A stretch of 64,000 nucleotides of DNA from Epiperipatus broadwayi. Taxonomy: Eukaryota > Onychophora > Udeonychophora > Euonychophora > Peripatidae. Location of the stretch: assembly GCA_028023455.1 (NCBI GenBank), contig JAQFVV010012423.1, forward strand, positions 4,203,753 through 4,267,752. The letters run 5' to 3'. Made by a program: the position numbers and the translations under genes. A model generated the notes under the pieces. That model ran no database searches, was not told the DNA's origin, and worked only from the letters and a program-made list of their open reading frames with translations. This document shows, piece by piece, positions 25,060 through 40,280 of this stretch; the stretch's first letter is position 1; each line of letters starts with the position of its first letter.

Positions 25060-25870
25060 AGATTCAGAAACCTTTCTCTTTTATTGTAAAAAATAAAGCA
25101 GTAGCTTTCTAGCAAATATCTGATTCATTTTCTAGAGACTTGAGTTCTTCTATCCCATTTTTTTCCACTATAATAATCAACAATTCTCTTAACACAATCA
25201 TCCCAACTTTTGTACAAGTATACTGACATAAAGTCTTTATCCAAATCTTCTGCATACTAAACTACTTTTCTCACCCATCTTGTTGCCTCTGCTTTACTGG
25301 TAACACAATTAAATACTATTCTGGCTATTCTCTTACCATCCATAAATTGCAATTTACTGAACATTTTAATTTTGCTTTTTGCATCTCTCATATAAAAACA
25401 TAATCATCTTGTTTCTCCTTGGATTGCCTTCTTTGCTATCCACACATCTGTATCTAATGTATGTCTTCATATTTTTCTTTGTACTTTTTCTAAATAATCT
25501 AAAACCACTTTGCTAACACATAATACATTGTTACCATGAATTAATTCTGCTACTGTCACTCTCTTTCATACAATTCTTGCTATATCATATTTATTACATG
25601 AAAACACTGTTAATTTTATTATCACTGTCTTTATTTTCTTTGCTTTATTTAACAATTTTTTCTTCCATTCATCCAAGCAATTTCTCTGACTACTTAAGAT
25701 GATTCCCAAATAGTTATACCTGTTCACCAAATTTAACTTTATATCCCCCAATAATCAGCATAACCTTTCCATATTCAGTCCTGATAAATATAATGAATCT
25801 AACAGCTTTATTTGCTCTGGATTTCATAAGAAGTTTGAGCATTGGATGATAAAATTTAGCTGAAATTCAT
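25060..25870 (-). pseudogene. LINE reverse transcriptase C-terminal relic
   Basis: On the minus strand a frame near 25751-25566 reads GDIKLNLVNRYNYLGIILSS, then EWKKKLLNKAKKI and VFSCNKYDIARIV. This is the post-palm/thumb pattern of non-LTR RTs, in which VNxYxYLGxxLS is a recognisable block. Beyond a stop it continues in the same frame with VVLDYLEKVQRKI, DTDVWIAKKAIQGETR and SWDDCVKRIVDYYS, interrupted by further stops, to about 25130. The RT palm with YADD is missing. It is a different family from the relic at 11990-14690, closer to elements annotated as endonuclease-reverse transcriptase in molluscs and other invertebrates. Confidence 0.65.
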
Positions 25871-25899
25871 GAATCTTGAGATCTAAAAGACAACACATT

Positions 25900-26790
25900 A
25901 TTATCTTTTTAAATTATACTTGGCAGAGATAACAAATAATTCTATGGGAATAAGATATCAACTACCATTACTCATCAAATAATTACCAAGTTCATATTTA
26001 ATATAAACTTAACAGAAATAATAAACCTATCAGTATGTATAATTAAGATTTTATATTGGAAAACTATCTGTTAGTTTGTTATTTTTTTAAAAAATGGACT
26101 GCTGGTTACAAAGAGTAAAATTATTGATCAGCATTCTTAATTTCAATAAAGAAAACTTCACTTTAATCATGTAATTCATGTTGAACTATAGTTTTTAAAT
26201 ATTTAATAAGTTTTTGGGGTTTTTTAAATAATATTTTTTTTTTTTTACTTTCCTTCTCTTTCACTTTTTTTTAATAAATATAATGCTCATTTTTTATATT
26301 TGATATATTTAAAAAAAACTTTAAAATTACTATTTTTTTAATTAATTAACATTTTAAAAATTCACATGAAGTTTCAATAATGTATCTTTATTAATTTTTT
26401 TATTGTTTTTAAAATGGAAATAATAATAATAAATTACGAAATTTATTTTTAAATTTCCCTGTATTTTAAACTGATAATTTAATGTACCAATTTAATCAAC
26501 GATATTAATAAAATATTAAATGAAACAAAATAATATAAAAGCCATGAGTATAGTATATTTTATTCCAGTTAATAACTCAAACAAAACTCCTTTAGGATTT
26601 TTGATTGATTGAACAGATTTAATACTTTATGTCGTATATTCGCTAACTAAACAGAATGTAAAATTTTTAAAACAACAAATTCCTACAAATCTCTGAAATT
26701 TCTATTTAATCAATTTTATACTTTATAATTTTGAACTTTTTTTTACAAATTTAAATAATTATATTTTCATATAATAGGAATAAGTGGGGG
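25900..26790. other. A/T-rich DNA, nothing recognised
   Basis: Long homopolymer-like A and T stretches. No supported feature. Confidence 0.5.
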
Positions 26791-26799
26791 TTTGAACTC

Positions 26800-27050
26800 A
26801 GACTATTAAGCTCTTTTCAATCATACACTTTATATTATATATGGAATACATATGACCCACATATAAGTAAAAAAAGATAAATGATATTCAATATAGATAT
26901 GTTATGCTGAACTAGCACTCATCACTTGATCTGGATCATAACCTTCTACACATATATACAATCAATGCTTAGTTTATATTAAGTCAGAAAATATTCAAAT
27001 TTTAATGGACAGGCATAAATCTTCTTCCCTTTCCAAATCTTCAGTCACAC
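26800..27050 (-). repeat. SINE-like repeat (B-box family), minus copy
   Basis: In the reverse sense it carries the GACAGGC, CTGAACTAGCACTCATCA and CATATGACCCACATAT blocks of the family, with a degraded GGTTTGAACTCAGACT block at the left end (about 26788-26806). Confidence 0.6.
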
Positions 27051-27079
27051 ATATCATTAAAAAGTTTATGATTTATGAT

Positions 27080-27335
27080 GGTTTGTACAAAGCCTGCCCA
27101 TTAAAGTTTGAAGATTTGCTATTTTAATATAAACTGAGAACTGATTATATATGTATATGAAAAATGATGATCTACACCAACTGATGAGTTCTGTCTCAGC
27201 ATAAATATGGGTATTGGACATCATTTAACTTTGTCACATGTATTTGATCATGGGTATTGGTTATATAATATAAAATGGAAGACTGAAGTAAGCTTGAAAG
27301 TCTAGGTTCAAACCCCACTAATTACATCTAGCTTA
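27080..27335 (+). repeat. SINE-like repeat (B-box family), plus copy
   Basis: It runs GCCTGCCCATTAAAGTTTGA, CCAACTGATGAGTTCTG, GGGTATTGGACATCATTTAA and GAAAGTCTAGGTTCAAACCC, the last being a good B-box-like stretch. It forms an inverted pair with 26800-27050, about 30 bases apart. Confidence 0.65.
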
Positions 27336-27687
27336 AATATATTATAATATTGTTGTATTTAAATATTATAATATTAATAGTAATCACAATAAAATTAAAA
27401 ATTAGTTGTTAATTAAAAGAAATCTTATTTAAAAATAATTTACAAAAGTACTTTCTGAATGCTCATATGGGATTAACTGTTACATGCTTTTAAAAAATCC
27501 ACCTTTATGTAAATTTTGAGAATACATATTAGTATATGTATATGATATATTTAAAGGATATGCATATATTTGGTATTATATTAATGTGAGGTTTGTATAT
27601 GAATGTTGCAAAATATATGATTTTAGTGTATATGAATTGTGTGTAGTTTATTTGATATATATATATAGTAACAGGCACATACACCAT

Positions 27688-29840
27688 CAATTATAACGGT
27701 CCAGATAGAATAGACTCTTACTGTATCTACACTAAAGGGCGCCACTAGCCCATTTGAACTTAGAAAATTTATATAGTAGGCAGATACGTAAATTAAAAAA
27801 AAATATTTTATATATTTTGATTCCGACCGTTAGCCCAATGTCACCAGCTCAGTGGAACAGCAGAGATAATAAAATAATTCTTATCTAAAAAAATTTTCAA
27901 AATAAAGAAAACCACTGCCAGAAATAACACACAAACATTTATTTAAACATATATAAGATTTAAAATTATTTTAGTAACAGTTTACATTTTAAAATTTAAC
28001 TTACATTTTTAACTTTGATTTTAGATTTTAATTTACATTTTAATTTTTTATAAGTTTGCATAGATGGATTTATAAAAGTTTGTTTTATAATGTTGAGTAT
28101 AGATTGGTTACATAGATTACATGGTTAAAAACATTTCAAAATAAACATAAATGATCAAAATATAAAGTCATTCATGGAATTGCAGAGGGAAATTTATAAG
28201 AAACCCAAAGGCATTCATCATAAGATGCCACATTGACACCAATAACTTAAAAGACATCTGAATAAATACATTTTAGATACTCACCGTAAGGTATCATTAT
28301 TTACCGAATGTCTATATATTTTGATCAAATATGAAAACCAAAAACATAATTAACTGGTAACGAATCCATGCAAGCATCTATACCCAACTTAAATTTAATG
28401 CATTTAGAGTGTCGAGTATAAATAGACTACATAGATTGCATTTGAAAGAAAATATTTTATCCCTTGATTTAACCTTCGGCCAAAAGTTTGCAGTAAAACC
28501 AATGTCAATCTATCTGATATATCGATGTATTCAATGTAATACGAATACAGCAACACAAAAATAGGTTAAGAGAAGAAATTGACTCTCATCCAGATAGGAA
28601 TACTACATCTATCTGATGAAAAGAACAATAAAAAAACTCCATAGGAAGGAACTGCATTCTCTATCTTATAATCCTATCCATAGGCAAAATGGGAGTGTGC
28701 GGCATATACTGCGATTCTGGATGTAGCAAATCTCATATTATATCTACTAATTACACCAATATATCCAATCCATTGACCCAATTTAATGACAAAACAAATA
28801 ACCCAAGGTTACGTTACTCCAATAAAACTAATATAACTTTACAAATCTATATAACCATTCACAGCTGACTTAAGTTTAACATTTATATAATTTAGTTTAA
28901 TGAAAAACAAAAATCATAAATAAAACTTAAAAGAACAAAAAAAATGGAAATGATTTTAAAAAAGAAATACATCAAATAAAAAAAATTAATAAATAATTTA
29001 GTTTGGTCAGATAGTAAATACTATTGCAGTAATTTCTGAAAGTTTTAGAATTTAGAGTTTGTTTTGAAAATGTTCATAAAGTTCTTACGATTTTTAAAAC
29101 ATTCATCTTTATCTATTGCTTCAATTTTGAACATGAATTCCCATGCTGTCCTGAAGAGATTTCTATCCAGTTAGCCATTTTATTTATTCATCTGGAGGTC
29201 TTACTTTACCTGGTCCTCAATGTAGAAAACAATGTCATTTCTCTTTTTTTTTTTTTTTTAGCAGAACTGAAGGGATTGAAGAGTGCGTCTTTTCAATCCC
29301 TTCTCCTTCAACTCGACACTAACACATATCACCACTGCTATCATACCTCTCCCCCAGCTCTTTCTTCACTCACTTTTTATAGTAGACTTTCAGATCCAGT
29401 GGACATTACGTCACAACGATGGTGATGGTTTTTTCGCTGAGGTCTGATTCCATGAGTGATTTCTTTTATTGGCCATTCTGTTCCCATTGTTTTTCTCTCC
29501 TATCTGACCTTTGCTTATACATTTAAATGCCCAAGGGTTAGTTCACTTGGACTAATTAAAATAATCATTTCCATTTTTCAATAACATTAATTAATTTGTT
29601 TTCCAAACTTAAAGATATATTTTTATCTCTAAATCTTTTTAAGTTTTTGCTTTTAAAATACTTTTTCTATTTTTTTAATAATTTTTTTCATCTGTGCAAT
29701 TATATATATATGAGTTTAGATGATATTTAATTTCAATTTTTAATTCTTAAAAAAAAGAAGTTTTTATTTGCGAACTTTTCTTTTTTCGTGTTTAATAAAA
29801 AAAATAATGTAACGGCGTATGTTCCCATTACAATATATAT
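27688..29840 (+). repeat. LTR-like 2-kb repeat, copy A
   Basis: It begins TTATAACGGTCCAGATAGAA and ends near TAATGTAACGGCGTATGTTC/CCATTACA. It is collinear with copies B (40281-42353) and C (42976-44990) at both ends but much more diverged. Internally two blocks are in the opposite order: the CATTTCAAAATAAACAT block (28030-28410) precedes the CCTTCGGCCAAAAGTTTGC block (28415-28880), whereas in B and C it follows. A TTTTTATAGTAGAC stretch near 29376 may be a TATA-type promoter element. No gag or pol is present. A solo-LTR reading is plausible but unproven. Confidence 0.7.
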
Positions 29841-29844
29841 ATAT

Positions 29845-30436
<592 letters not shown>

Positions 30437-30929
30437 TTTATTAAAATAAACATTAACTTATTGGAAGTGGTTAAGACTAAGAAAATAGTTCTAATTTTGC
30501 CAACTATAATCAAATATCATATAAGATATATTTATAATTTATGCCTACTAGATTGCAACTGATAGAAATGATCTATGATTAAAATTATTAATGCATACAA
30601 TTAGATGTAATATGTTGGACTATTTCCATCATCTATTAGTGAATGTTGAATGTATAAAAAATGTTAAACTTTATTTAAACTTTCTAAATAAAAACAAGTG
30701 TTGGTAATCACATTCAAATAGACAACACACGTCAAACTACCAACCAATGATATTCTACTATTATCACATCGTCATTATAACTTATTATTTAATTACTCTA
30801 CTTGTCTTTAAATATGAACATATATTTCATGATAAATATGTAACTTTATATCCCTATTTTACCCATTTTTTTTCAATTATGCTTAATTATTATAACTGAT
30901 GACTGCATTTGTGTTCTCATCTAATGCCT

Positions 30930-31745
30930 GTTGAAATTTGCATGATATATTTATAATATTTAATTTATTTATAGTTAATATTATGCACATATAAATATAG
31001 TACACATTACAAATTAGGAAATAAATATTAGGCATGCACTCACAGATATTTATTTATAAGTGATGTTCACAGTTATGAATTTGTTAACATAAACATAAGT
31101 TATTTGTTTGATATTTGATTATATCAAAAATATAATTTATTATTTAAAAACTATAAAAAATAATATATTACATTTATGCACTTTTAAAGTTTTTACTTCA
31201 TAATTACGAATAAGCGAAATAATAATTTCCACAATTTATTTTCACACTTTATTGACTGATTGAAATTATTATATTATTTATTAATAATTAATATGCAAAT
31301 TAGTTTAAAACTTTTATTACAGAACTTAATTACAATTTTTAAAAAATGAAAAATATTATTTAATACTTTTTATTTTCAAATTAAACTTAAAAATGTTTAC
31401 TGTTCAATTTTATTTAATCTAATATTCTCTACAAATATACTTTTACAGAGTAAATGCTTTTTATGTTTATTTTAATAATTAACATAATAATTGCTTATTT
31501 AAACTTTTTTATTTCCTAAGTTATTGTTAATAAAAAAACTGAATTCATATAGATAATAAGATTTTCAGTATGTTTTGTGTCGTTTGATCTTGAACATGAT
31601 GTAATTGGTTAATGCCTGCAACAAATTCGGATATTAAATATTTAATTAACTAATCCCACACCTTTCAACATTGTTGTTTGTGTTTATTACTAATTTTAAA
31701 TATTATATTTTAACAAAAAATATTTAATTAATACTTTCTCCAAAT
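30930..31745 (+). repeat. Diverged duplicated segment, copy 1 (partner 46890-47765)
   Basis: Collinear matches with 46890-47765 include TTTATAGTTA-type blocks, TATTAATAATTAATATG, AACTTTT-ATTACAGAACTTA and GGATATTAAATATTTAATTA at the right end. Divergence and indels are large. It is non-coding and may be an old transposon copy. Confidence 0.45.
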
Positions 31746-31749
31746 GATT

Positions 31750-32165
31750 AACATTACTTTAAATTATGAATAAAAGTTTTAATATTAACCATGACTTTAG
31801 AGTTTGACATGGGGTTTCACCAGGAGGCATAATTCACTTTGTCATTAGCCCAGATTTTCTTAAGAATATTTGCTTTCCCATTAAATTAATTCAATCATAG
31901 AGTTTTGTTTTATAAATTTTTATATTTTAGTTCTAAGTATACTTAATAAATTAAACTTAAAACTATTCACAACTATTCTTTTGTATAATTAATTTAGATG
32001 TAATTTTTATTTTTGGTACTGCTATTTATTTTAGGCTTTGTCAGAGTTAATTTATATGGCTTTGTTTTATTATAAATTGATTACAGCACTTTTTTAACTA
32101 AATATCTATATTTAATTTTAGATTTACCCAATAGACTGAACCTTTCAATACAAGGATATTTTATA
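31750..32165. other. A/T-rich DNA, nothing recognised
   Basis: No supported feature. Confidence 0.45.
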
Positions 32166-32169
32166 TATG

Positions 32170-32358
32170 TGAAGCCTAGATGTAATAAAGGAGATTTAAA
32201 CACAGACTTTCAAGATCCCTTCAGCCATCCACTCTATCTCATACAACCTATAACCACATACACATTAAAAAGATAAATGATCTCCAATATAATATTTCTT
32301 GCTGAGCCAGCACTCATCAGTTAGTCAAGATCATATCTCTCACTCTTTTTATTTTTTT

Positions 32359-32435
<77 letters not shown>

Positions 32436-32525
32436 CAGTGCTAAGTTTATACCAAGACAGCAAATCCTCGCATTTTAAAAGACATGCACTAATACATTCC
32501 ACCCACCAACTCTTCATCCATCCAT
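32170..32525 (-). repeat. SINE-like repeat (B-box family), minus copy with internal (TA)n
   Basis: In the reverse sense it contains the GACATGC block, GCTGAGCCAGCACTCATCAG, CATACAACCTATAACCACAT and ACACAGACTTTCAAGATCCC blocks of the family. A TA tract (about 32364-32433) sits at the same internal place where other copies carry microsatellites. Confidence 0.65.
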
Positions 32526-32529
32526 TCGT

Positions 32530-33240
32530 ATGATAAAATTAGATAATAATTATTCATTTAGCATTAGCCACATACAAATAAACAGTATTTTTAACATCAA
32601 AATATTTTAGCATCAAAATATAACATAATATATTTTAATAAATAAATAAATTTTCAAAATACTTTTATTTATATTTTTATATTATAATTTGCAAAGTTGT
32701 TTGTAACCAATAGCATGTATTTTTGTTTATAATTCATGAAAAATAATGTTGTATTAACTTCTTTAAATTATTTGAAGTAGAATAAAAATGCATATTTTTA
32801 AACAAATATAGAAAAATGTAAAAATACTAATAACTTTCTGCAGAGATATACATATTAAACAATATATGTACATATTAAATCAGATGTATATATGGATTGT
32901 TATTGTAATAATGAATAGAAATGAGATAATATACTTTCAATAGAGATAAGCATCAAAAGTTAAAGTTTAATGAATATTATCTTCTCATTTTTATTCATTA
33001 TTCATTATATATATATATATATATAAACTTGAACTTGATCCTCTGAATAATTAAATGGTAATTCCGTATAATTTATTTTATACATACAAATAATCACTAG
33101 ATTTAATTCATTCATTTAAAATTACATAAATAAACTAAGCATAAATTCCAACAAATGCTGACAGACATTTGTTTTCACTCTGTATTGTAATAGTTTATTT
33201 GCATTACATAACTCTTTGAAAAGTAGAGTTATGTCTAAAT
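32530..33240. other. A/T-rich DNA, nothing recognised
   Basis: A short TA tract lies near 33007-33024. Otherwise no supported feature. Confidence 0.45.
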
Positions 33241-33243
33241 TAG

Positions 33244-33244
<1 letters not shown>

Positions 33245-33287
<43 letters not shown>

Positions 33288-33291
33288 CATT

Positions 33292-33345
<54 letters not shown>
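33245..33345. repeat. Two (TA)n tracts, the second at the centre of a palindrome
   Basis: TA tracts lie at about 33245-33283 and 33296-33328. The second is bracketed by ATGTACCATTACAAT and ATTGTAATGGTACAT, a 15-base perfect inverted repeat. The homologous place in the duplicate (about 38425-38450) has the ACCATTA/TAATGGT ends but no TA tract. Confidence 0.85.
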
Positions 33346-35385
<2,040 letters not shown>

Positions 35386-35879
35386 TACCCCATCACTTAC
35401 GAAAATCAATGTTTACTATTCATTTATTATAGCTTTAACCTTTCTATTTAATTTTTCTAGTGGGTTTTTTAGCCCTAATTACTTTTTAAGTTTATATTTT
35501 TTTTTATTCCAAGTAAGACTCTTTTTATAGTTTATATTTTTTGCATAATTTTATTGCATAGAGAATGGATTTGTTTACATTTCATTAATACTTTCTTTAA
35601 TAATATTTCTTAATTGCATAATTTTACAAATAAATTGTCTTAATTTATGACAATACTTTGGCTTTCTGACTAAACTTAAATAAATCTAAAATACATAAAT
35701 TATATTAGATTTTAATGTTATCTTAAATATAGGATTTACTGAATTATATAATTATTTTCTTATGATCGATGTTTTAGGTATGAAATTATGAGCCCTTAAA
35801 TTAAAAAGAGTCATTAATAAAAATATTATAATTTTGAATTTAATACTTGTGGAATATTTATAATACACATTCCATTGAT

Positions 35880-38000
35880 AATACTCATTAAATGAATCAA
35901 TATTGAAATAGCTATCTTTTAATTTGTTGAAAAATTGAATCTATGTACCAAATAAAATCATTATGAATGAGCAATGATTCTATTCCTTCATCTTCTTGGT
36001 TTGATACTAATTTCTTTTTTAATTTCATCTGGTTAGAATACTTATAAAATAAGTCAGCAATATTTTCAGAATAAGATTTTCCCATGAAATTCATACAAGA
36101 GTTTTCTAGGCACTTTGTGTTAGGTTGGCTGTCATTATCCAAAGATAAATATGGACAAAATTTTCCTATGATTTGCTAATCAAATAATTTTTTATGGTTG
36201 TATCTTATTTTATTATTTTTCTATAACTAATTTAAATCAGCATTTATTTTTTATAGCGTCTGTATACAATTGTAATCACATTCATATCGGCTTTTTTCAA
36301 ACCAAATTGTGCAAACGCTTTTTGCGAGTGTTAAATAATAAATGAATAACCTCTGACCCATACAAGATATAGAATTTATGCAGCAATTTATTAAAGTAAC
36401 TTTCATCAGTAAGCTTTCTATAGAGTTCTATAACATTCTGCCATGGTACATTACTATCTGACCATTAGTCCCTTCGATCATTAAAAATTTTATCTTTAAC
36501 CCACATGTTTCAGAAAAATAAAACCTATGTTTTAACATTTTTATTTTGTGTAGTGAATTTCAAAATCTAGCATTATTGGCCAAACTAACCATAAGATTTT
36601 TATCTCTAAGGGATTTAATTTTTGACTATCTTGAGTTTCATTACTGAAAAAGTTATTGTTGTTAACACTGTTAATTCTAGTAATTGACAGTTTATAATTA
36701 TCCACACTACATTTAGCATTATCAGTCTCCATATATTTTATCTTATTTTCATTTATATCATTTATAATGGCGTATGACCCTTGTTTTCTGGATATGTTTA
36801 CATATAAGGATATGGAAGAAAATTTAATTTCCTTCACTTCAGTTATTTTATTAATAGGCATTTTTATAACTCTTGTGGTTTTAGCTTCCAACTCTCTATT
36901 GCTTTTACATAAATCATACTAAGGATTGTTTACCCAAATCTTTAATTTACTATATAAGATTCCTTTATATCTATTCTTATTCTGTCTACTCCATTATTCA
37001 GATGTGAGCCCAATTTTGTCTGGTTAGCTGCTAGTTTGGTACTTACAGATTCAATTCCTGACCTTGTTTATCCTAGGTCAGCCTCTGTGCATCATTGACT
37101 GCTTTCACAACCCTGATTAACTTATTTCAACTCATGTTTATTATATCTACAATTCTTTACTTTGTTAATTCAGGTGTCAAGTTTACATATACCATAACAA
37201 GACATCTATCTCTAGTTTCTATTACTGTCTTTAACCCTTCTATCCTGTCAATGATCACTGATATCTCAAGTTGTTTGAATTGCATGGTGATTATAAGTGT
37301 TTATTTCATTGTTCTTTATCTCTTATATGTTCTGCCTCAACTCTGCCTCTATCAGTTTTACTCTGTGGCCACATTATTTTTCCATTATTTGTTTTAACTA
37401 ATAATTGGTAATTTTATGTGCACTTCATTAATTTTAGTATTCAGTTTGTCCAATTGGTATTCTATTTCATGAAATTGATCTACAATCATATGGGACACCA
37501 TTTGAATTTTTTCATGTATTTCTTTTAATTATTTTTATTTCATCTCACTGGTAATTTGTAAGCAATATTCCTGTGTGGATTTGATTATTTCATTCTTTTG
37601 GATTGTAAAAACATTTTCTAACCTTATTTCCCATTTTTGATGTAAGGTTTGGAATGAACATTCTATTTCCATCCTTAAGTTTTTAAATTCATTATTTAAA
37701 CTACTATTGTCTTCAAAATCTGTTTTCGAAACCCTTGACAATCTTCTTGAGATTTCTGTACATTTTATTCATTTTTTGAATCTCTATTTTCATTTCTTCC
37801 TTTGACACTTCATTTGTTCCTTTTATAGCCAGAAATTCAGTCTTAGCCTTTTTTCTGAAGGTCATATTTTCAGTTTGTAATTCTTCTAACTTTGCTTCCA
37901 GTTTCTGAAAGCCATTTTCTAACATTGCTTTTAATTTATGGCAGTAATTTTCTAACTCCGCTTTTAAATTTTGAGAGTTATTTTCTAACTATGTTTTTAT
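35880..38000 (-). pseudogene. Decayed minus-strand coding region with coiled-coil start (unidentified, possibly retroelement ORF1)
   Basis: I do not recognise the family. Reading right to left, about 37980-37715 encodes a strongly heptad-like helix: LENNSQNLKAELENYCHKLK, then EAKLEELQTENMTFRKKAK and KEEMKIEIQKMNKM. A frameshift leads to NNEFKNLRMEIECSFQTLHQ (37741-37535) and, after stops, IQMVSHMIVDQFHEIEYQLD. A 116-codon frame (36891-36541) and a 76-codon frame (36142-35912) follow in the same sense, with E/D/K/N/Q-rich composition unlike the F/I/Y-rich random frames elsewhere. The order of coiled coil then globular part is typical of LINE ORF1 or gag-like proteins, but a captured host gene is possible. 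It lies between the two copies of the 33328/38445 duplication. Confidence 0.4.
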
Positions 38001-38444
38001 TAAATTAAACATTTATTTGAAACAGAGATTTGTCCCACTCAATAAATCTGGATTACTTTTATCCACAGTTAACTTGTTAGTAAATCACAATATTATCTAA
38101 GAATTTAAGTAAATAATTAACCATGATATAATAGCTCAGGGTCTTCCTTCTTTCTTTCACTGGATATAAATTAAAATTAGTTACATGAAAAAATAATAGA
38201 ATATTATCTACTTCTATTTCCTTCAAAATAAAATATAACTGTTTGTTTTGTCTATTTTTTATGATAAAGTTTTATATATTGCATGAATCATTCACCCATC
38301 AGTCACATGTCAATAAATAAATTTGTTTAGTCTATATATTTTCTTCAGCTGTGAATTGAATGCACCCAATATTGTAACAATTACAATATGATCAACACAA
38401 GTTTAAAAGTTAATTCAGCCACCATTAAGTGCTAAAATTTTAAT

Positions 38445-40265
38445 GGTAAATATGGGCACAAGAAATGTCCTTTAGGTTTATGCATCAATTTTCTATAATA
38501 TGTATTTTTATGTTAAAACTCTCTTAATATCCTATTTGAACTTTATTGAATGAAACTACTAACTATAAATTCTGTAAAATTATTTGTGAATATTAATCAA
38601 ATACAAGGCTCTACAATAACATATATTTAAAGTCAATAGGTAATTTTATTATCTTCAAATACATTTAAAATAATAAAATAATGATAATAATATGGTTGTG
38701 AATTGATGTGAGTTAATAAGTAAAATAATTAATATGAACTGATTAAATAAAAAATCATCCAATTTTATTTACATCATTAATAAGTAATATTACCAAGCAA
38801 ATGTCATTAATATTTTTAATGGATTCAGTCAACTTATAAAATTCAATCATGAAGCCATTATCAAATAGTTATAAATAAATGTTGTTACATTAAAGCTTTT
38901 ATGAAATTCAAATAAGTATTTGGATAAGTATAACAGGCAAAAGGATATTATAATCCAAAACATTTAATTTATATACAATGATGAGACTTTTTACTTTATT
39001 CTCATCAGTTAAAACATAAACATTATAATGTGTGCTCACTATCTAAACATTCATACATTTACACACGATACCATATGTGCACATAAATATAGAAATAAAA
39101 TATTATTAAAATTGTTTTACTTAGACAGTAAACATATCTCCAAAAGCTTTAAAACAAAGAAAAAAATGCATGCATAATAAAAATATATAAGGGCAATTTC
39201 ATTATTTCTGAAAATGTTTTTTAAAAGTTCTTGTTTAAGAGTTCTTTATTCTAGATCCTGTAATCAGTGAAGTTTAATAGCCTTACCAAACGAATATTCT
39301 CCTAGTGGTGATTTCTTCACATTAAATCAATTGTCCCCCCGTAACTTGTAGAATGATGCAATTTTCCAAGAAAGTTCAATTTACCTGCTCTAACTTATAA
39401 ACAACTTCTCTCAAGGAATTCTGGTATAGTTGTGATCAAATGTCTTATTTATAATGGAATAAATTTCTTAATAATTTCATAGAGTCGCATGAAATATACT
39501 TCATTGTCAAAATTTTTAAATAAAGTTGATAGATAAAATTATTTTGCAGTATATTTCTAAACTACTAACTGCATATAAAACCATAATCATCAAATTTATA
39601 GACAAGAAATGGAAGGATCAAAAAGCAATTTGACCTGTTTTCTACTTAAATGCTAGCAAGGCATTCTGTTGTTTGACCATCAACTGTATTTTTCTATAGG
39701 AATACGTGCAATGTTATCAGCTACAGATTTATATTGCAAGTGAGTAAATTTTATTCTATATTATTCTTTTCTGCTGTCCATTTCTTACCTCATAATTTCA
39801 CATAACATTGTTATAGGGATTCTAGAATATGTTAATTAATGATGATTTTATGTAATTTTTGGAATATTCAAAATGCACATTTAAAATTAGTGTTTTAGAA
39901 TTTTTGGAGATTAATAAATATAAATCATTTAATATTTATAAAATAAATATAACAAGCTTTAGGTACTTAGGTTTATTGTAATAATCATACCTAAATTCAT
40001 GGACATGGCTATTATCTTTCAACTTTTATTAATTAAAGTCTAAATTACAACAAGCTTTTTTTTTTGCAAACATTTACTTATAGTTTGGAATGCTTTTTTA
40101 GAAATAAACATTGCAAAAAAAAATAATTTATAAATCATTTTATTAACACATATTTGAAAAATAATTAATTAACAAATAAGTTTTTATTTCTCATAAAGCA
40201 AAACAGATATCAAAAGTAAATATTTTTATTATTATTTTAGTCTTAAGAATAGATATATCATTATA
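38445..40265 (+). repeat. 2-kb segmental duplication, copy 2 (partner 33328-35385)
   Basis: Second copy, lacking the expanded TA and AAT tracts of copy 1. Its right end runs into a TA tract (about 40261-40280) directly followed by LTR-like repeat B, so B seems to have inserted at or beside this TA site. Confidence 0.85.
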
Positions 40266-40280
40266 TATATATATATATAT

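Noticed and set aside
37095-37397. 100-codon plus-strand hydrophobic frame
   Set aside because: It lies opposite the minus-strand relic at 35880-38000, whose composition is more protein-like. The hydrophobic reading is its shadow.
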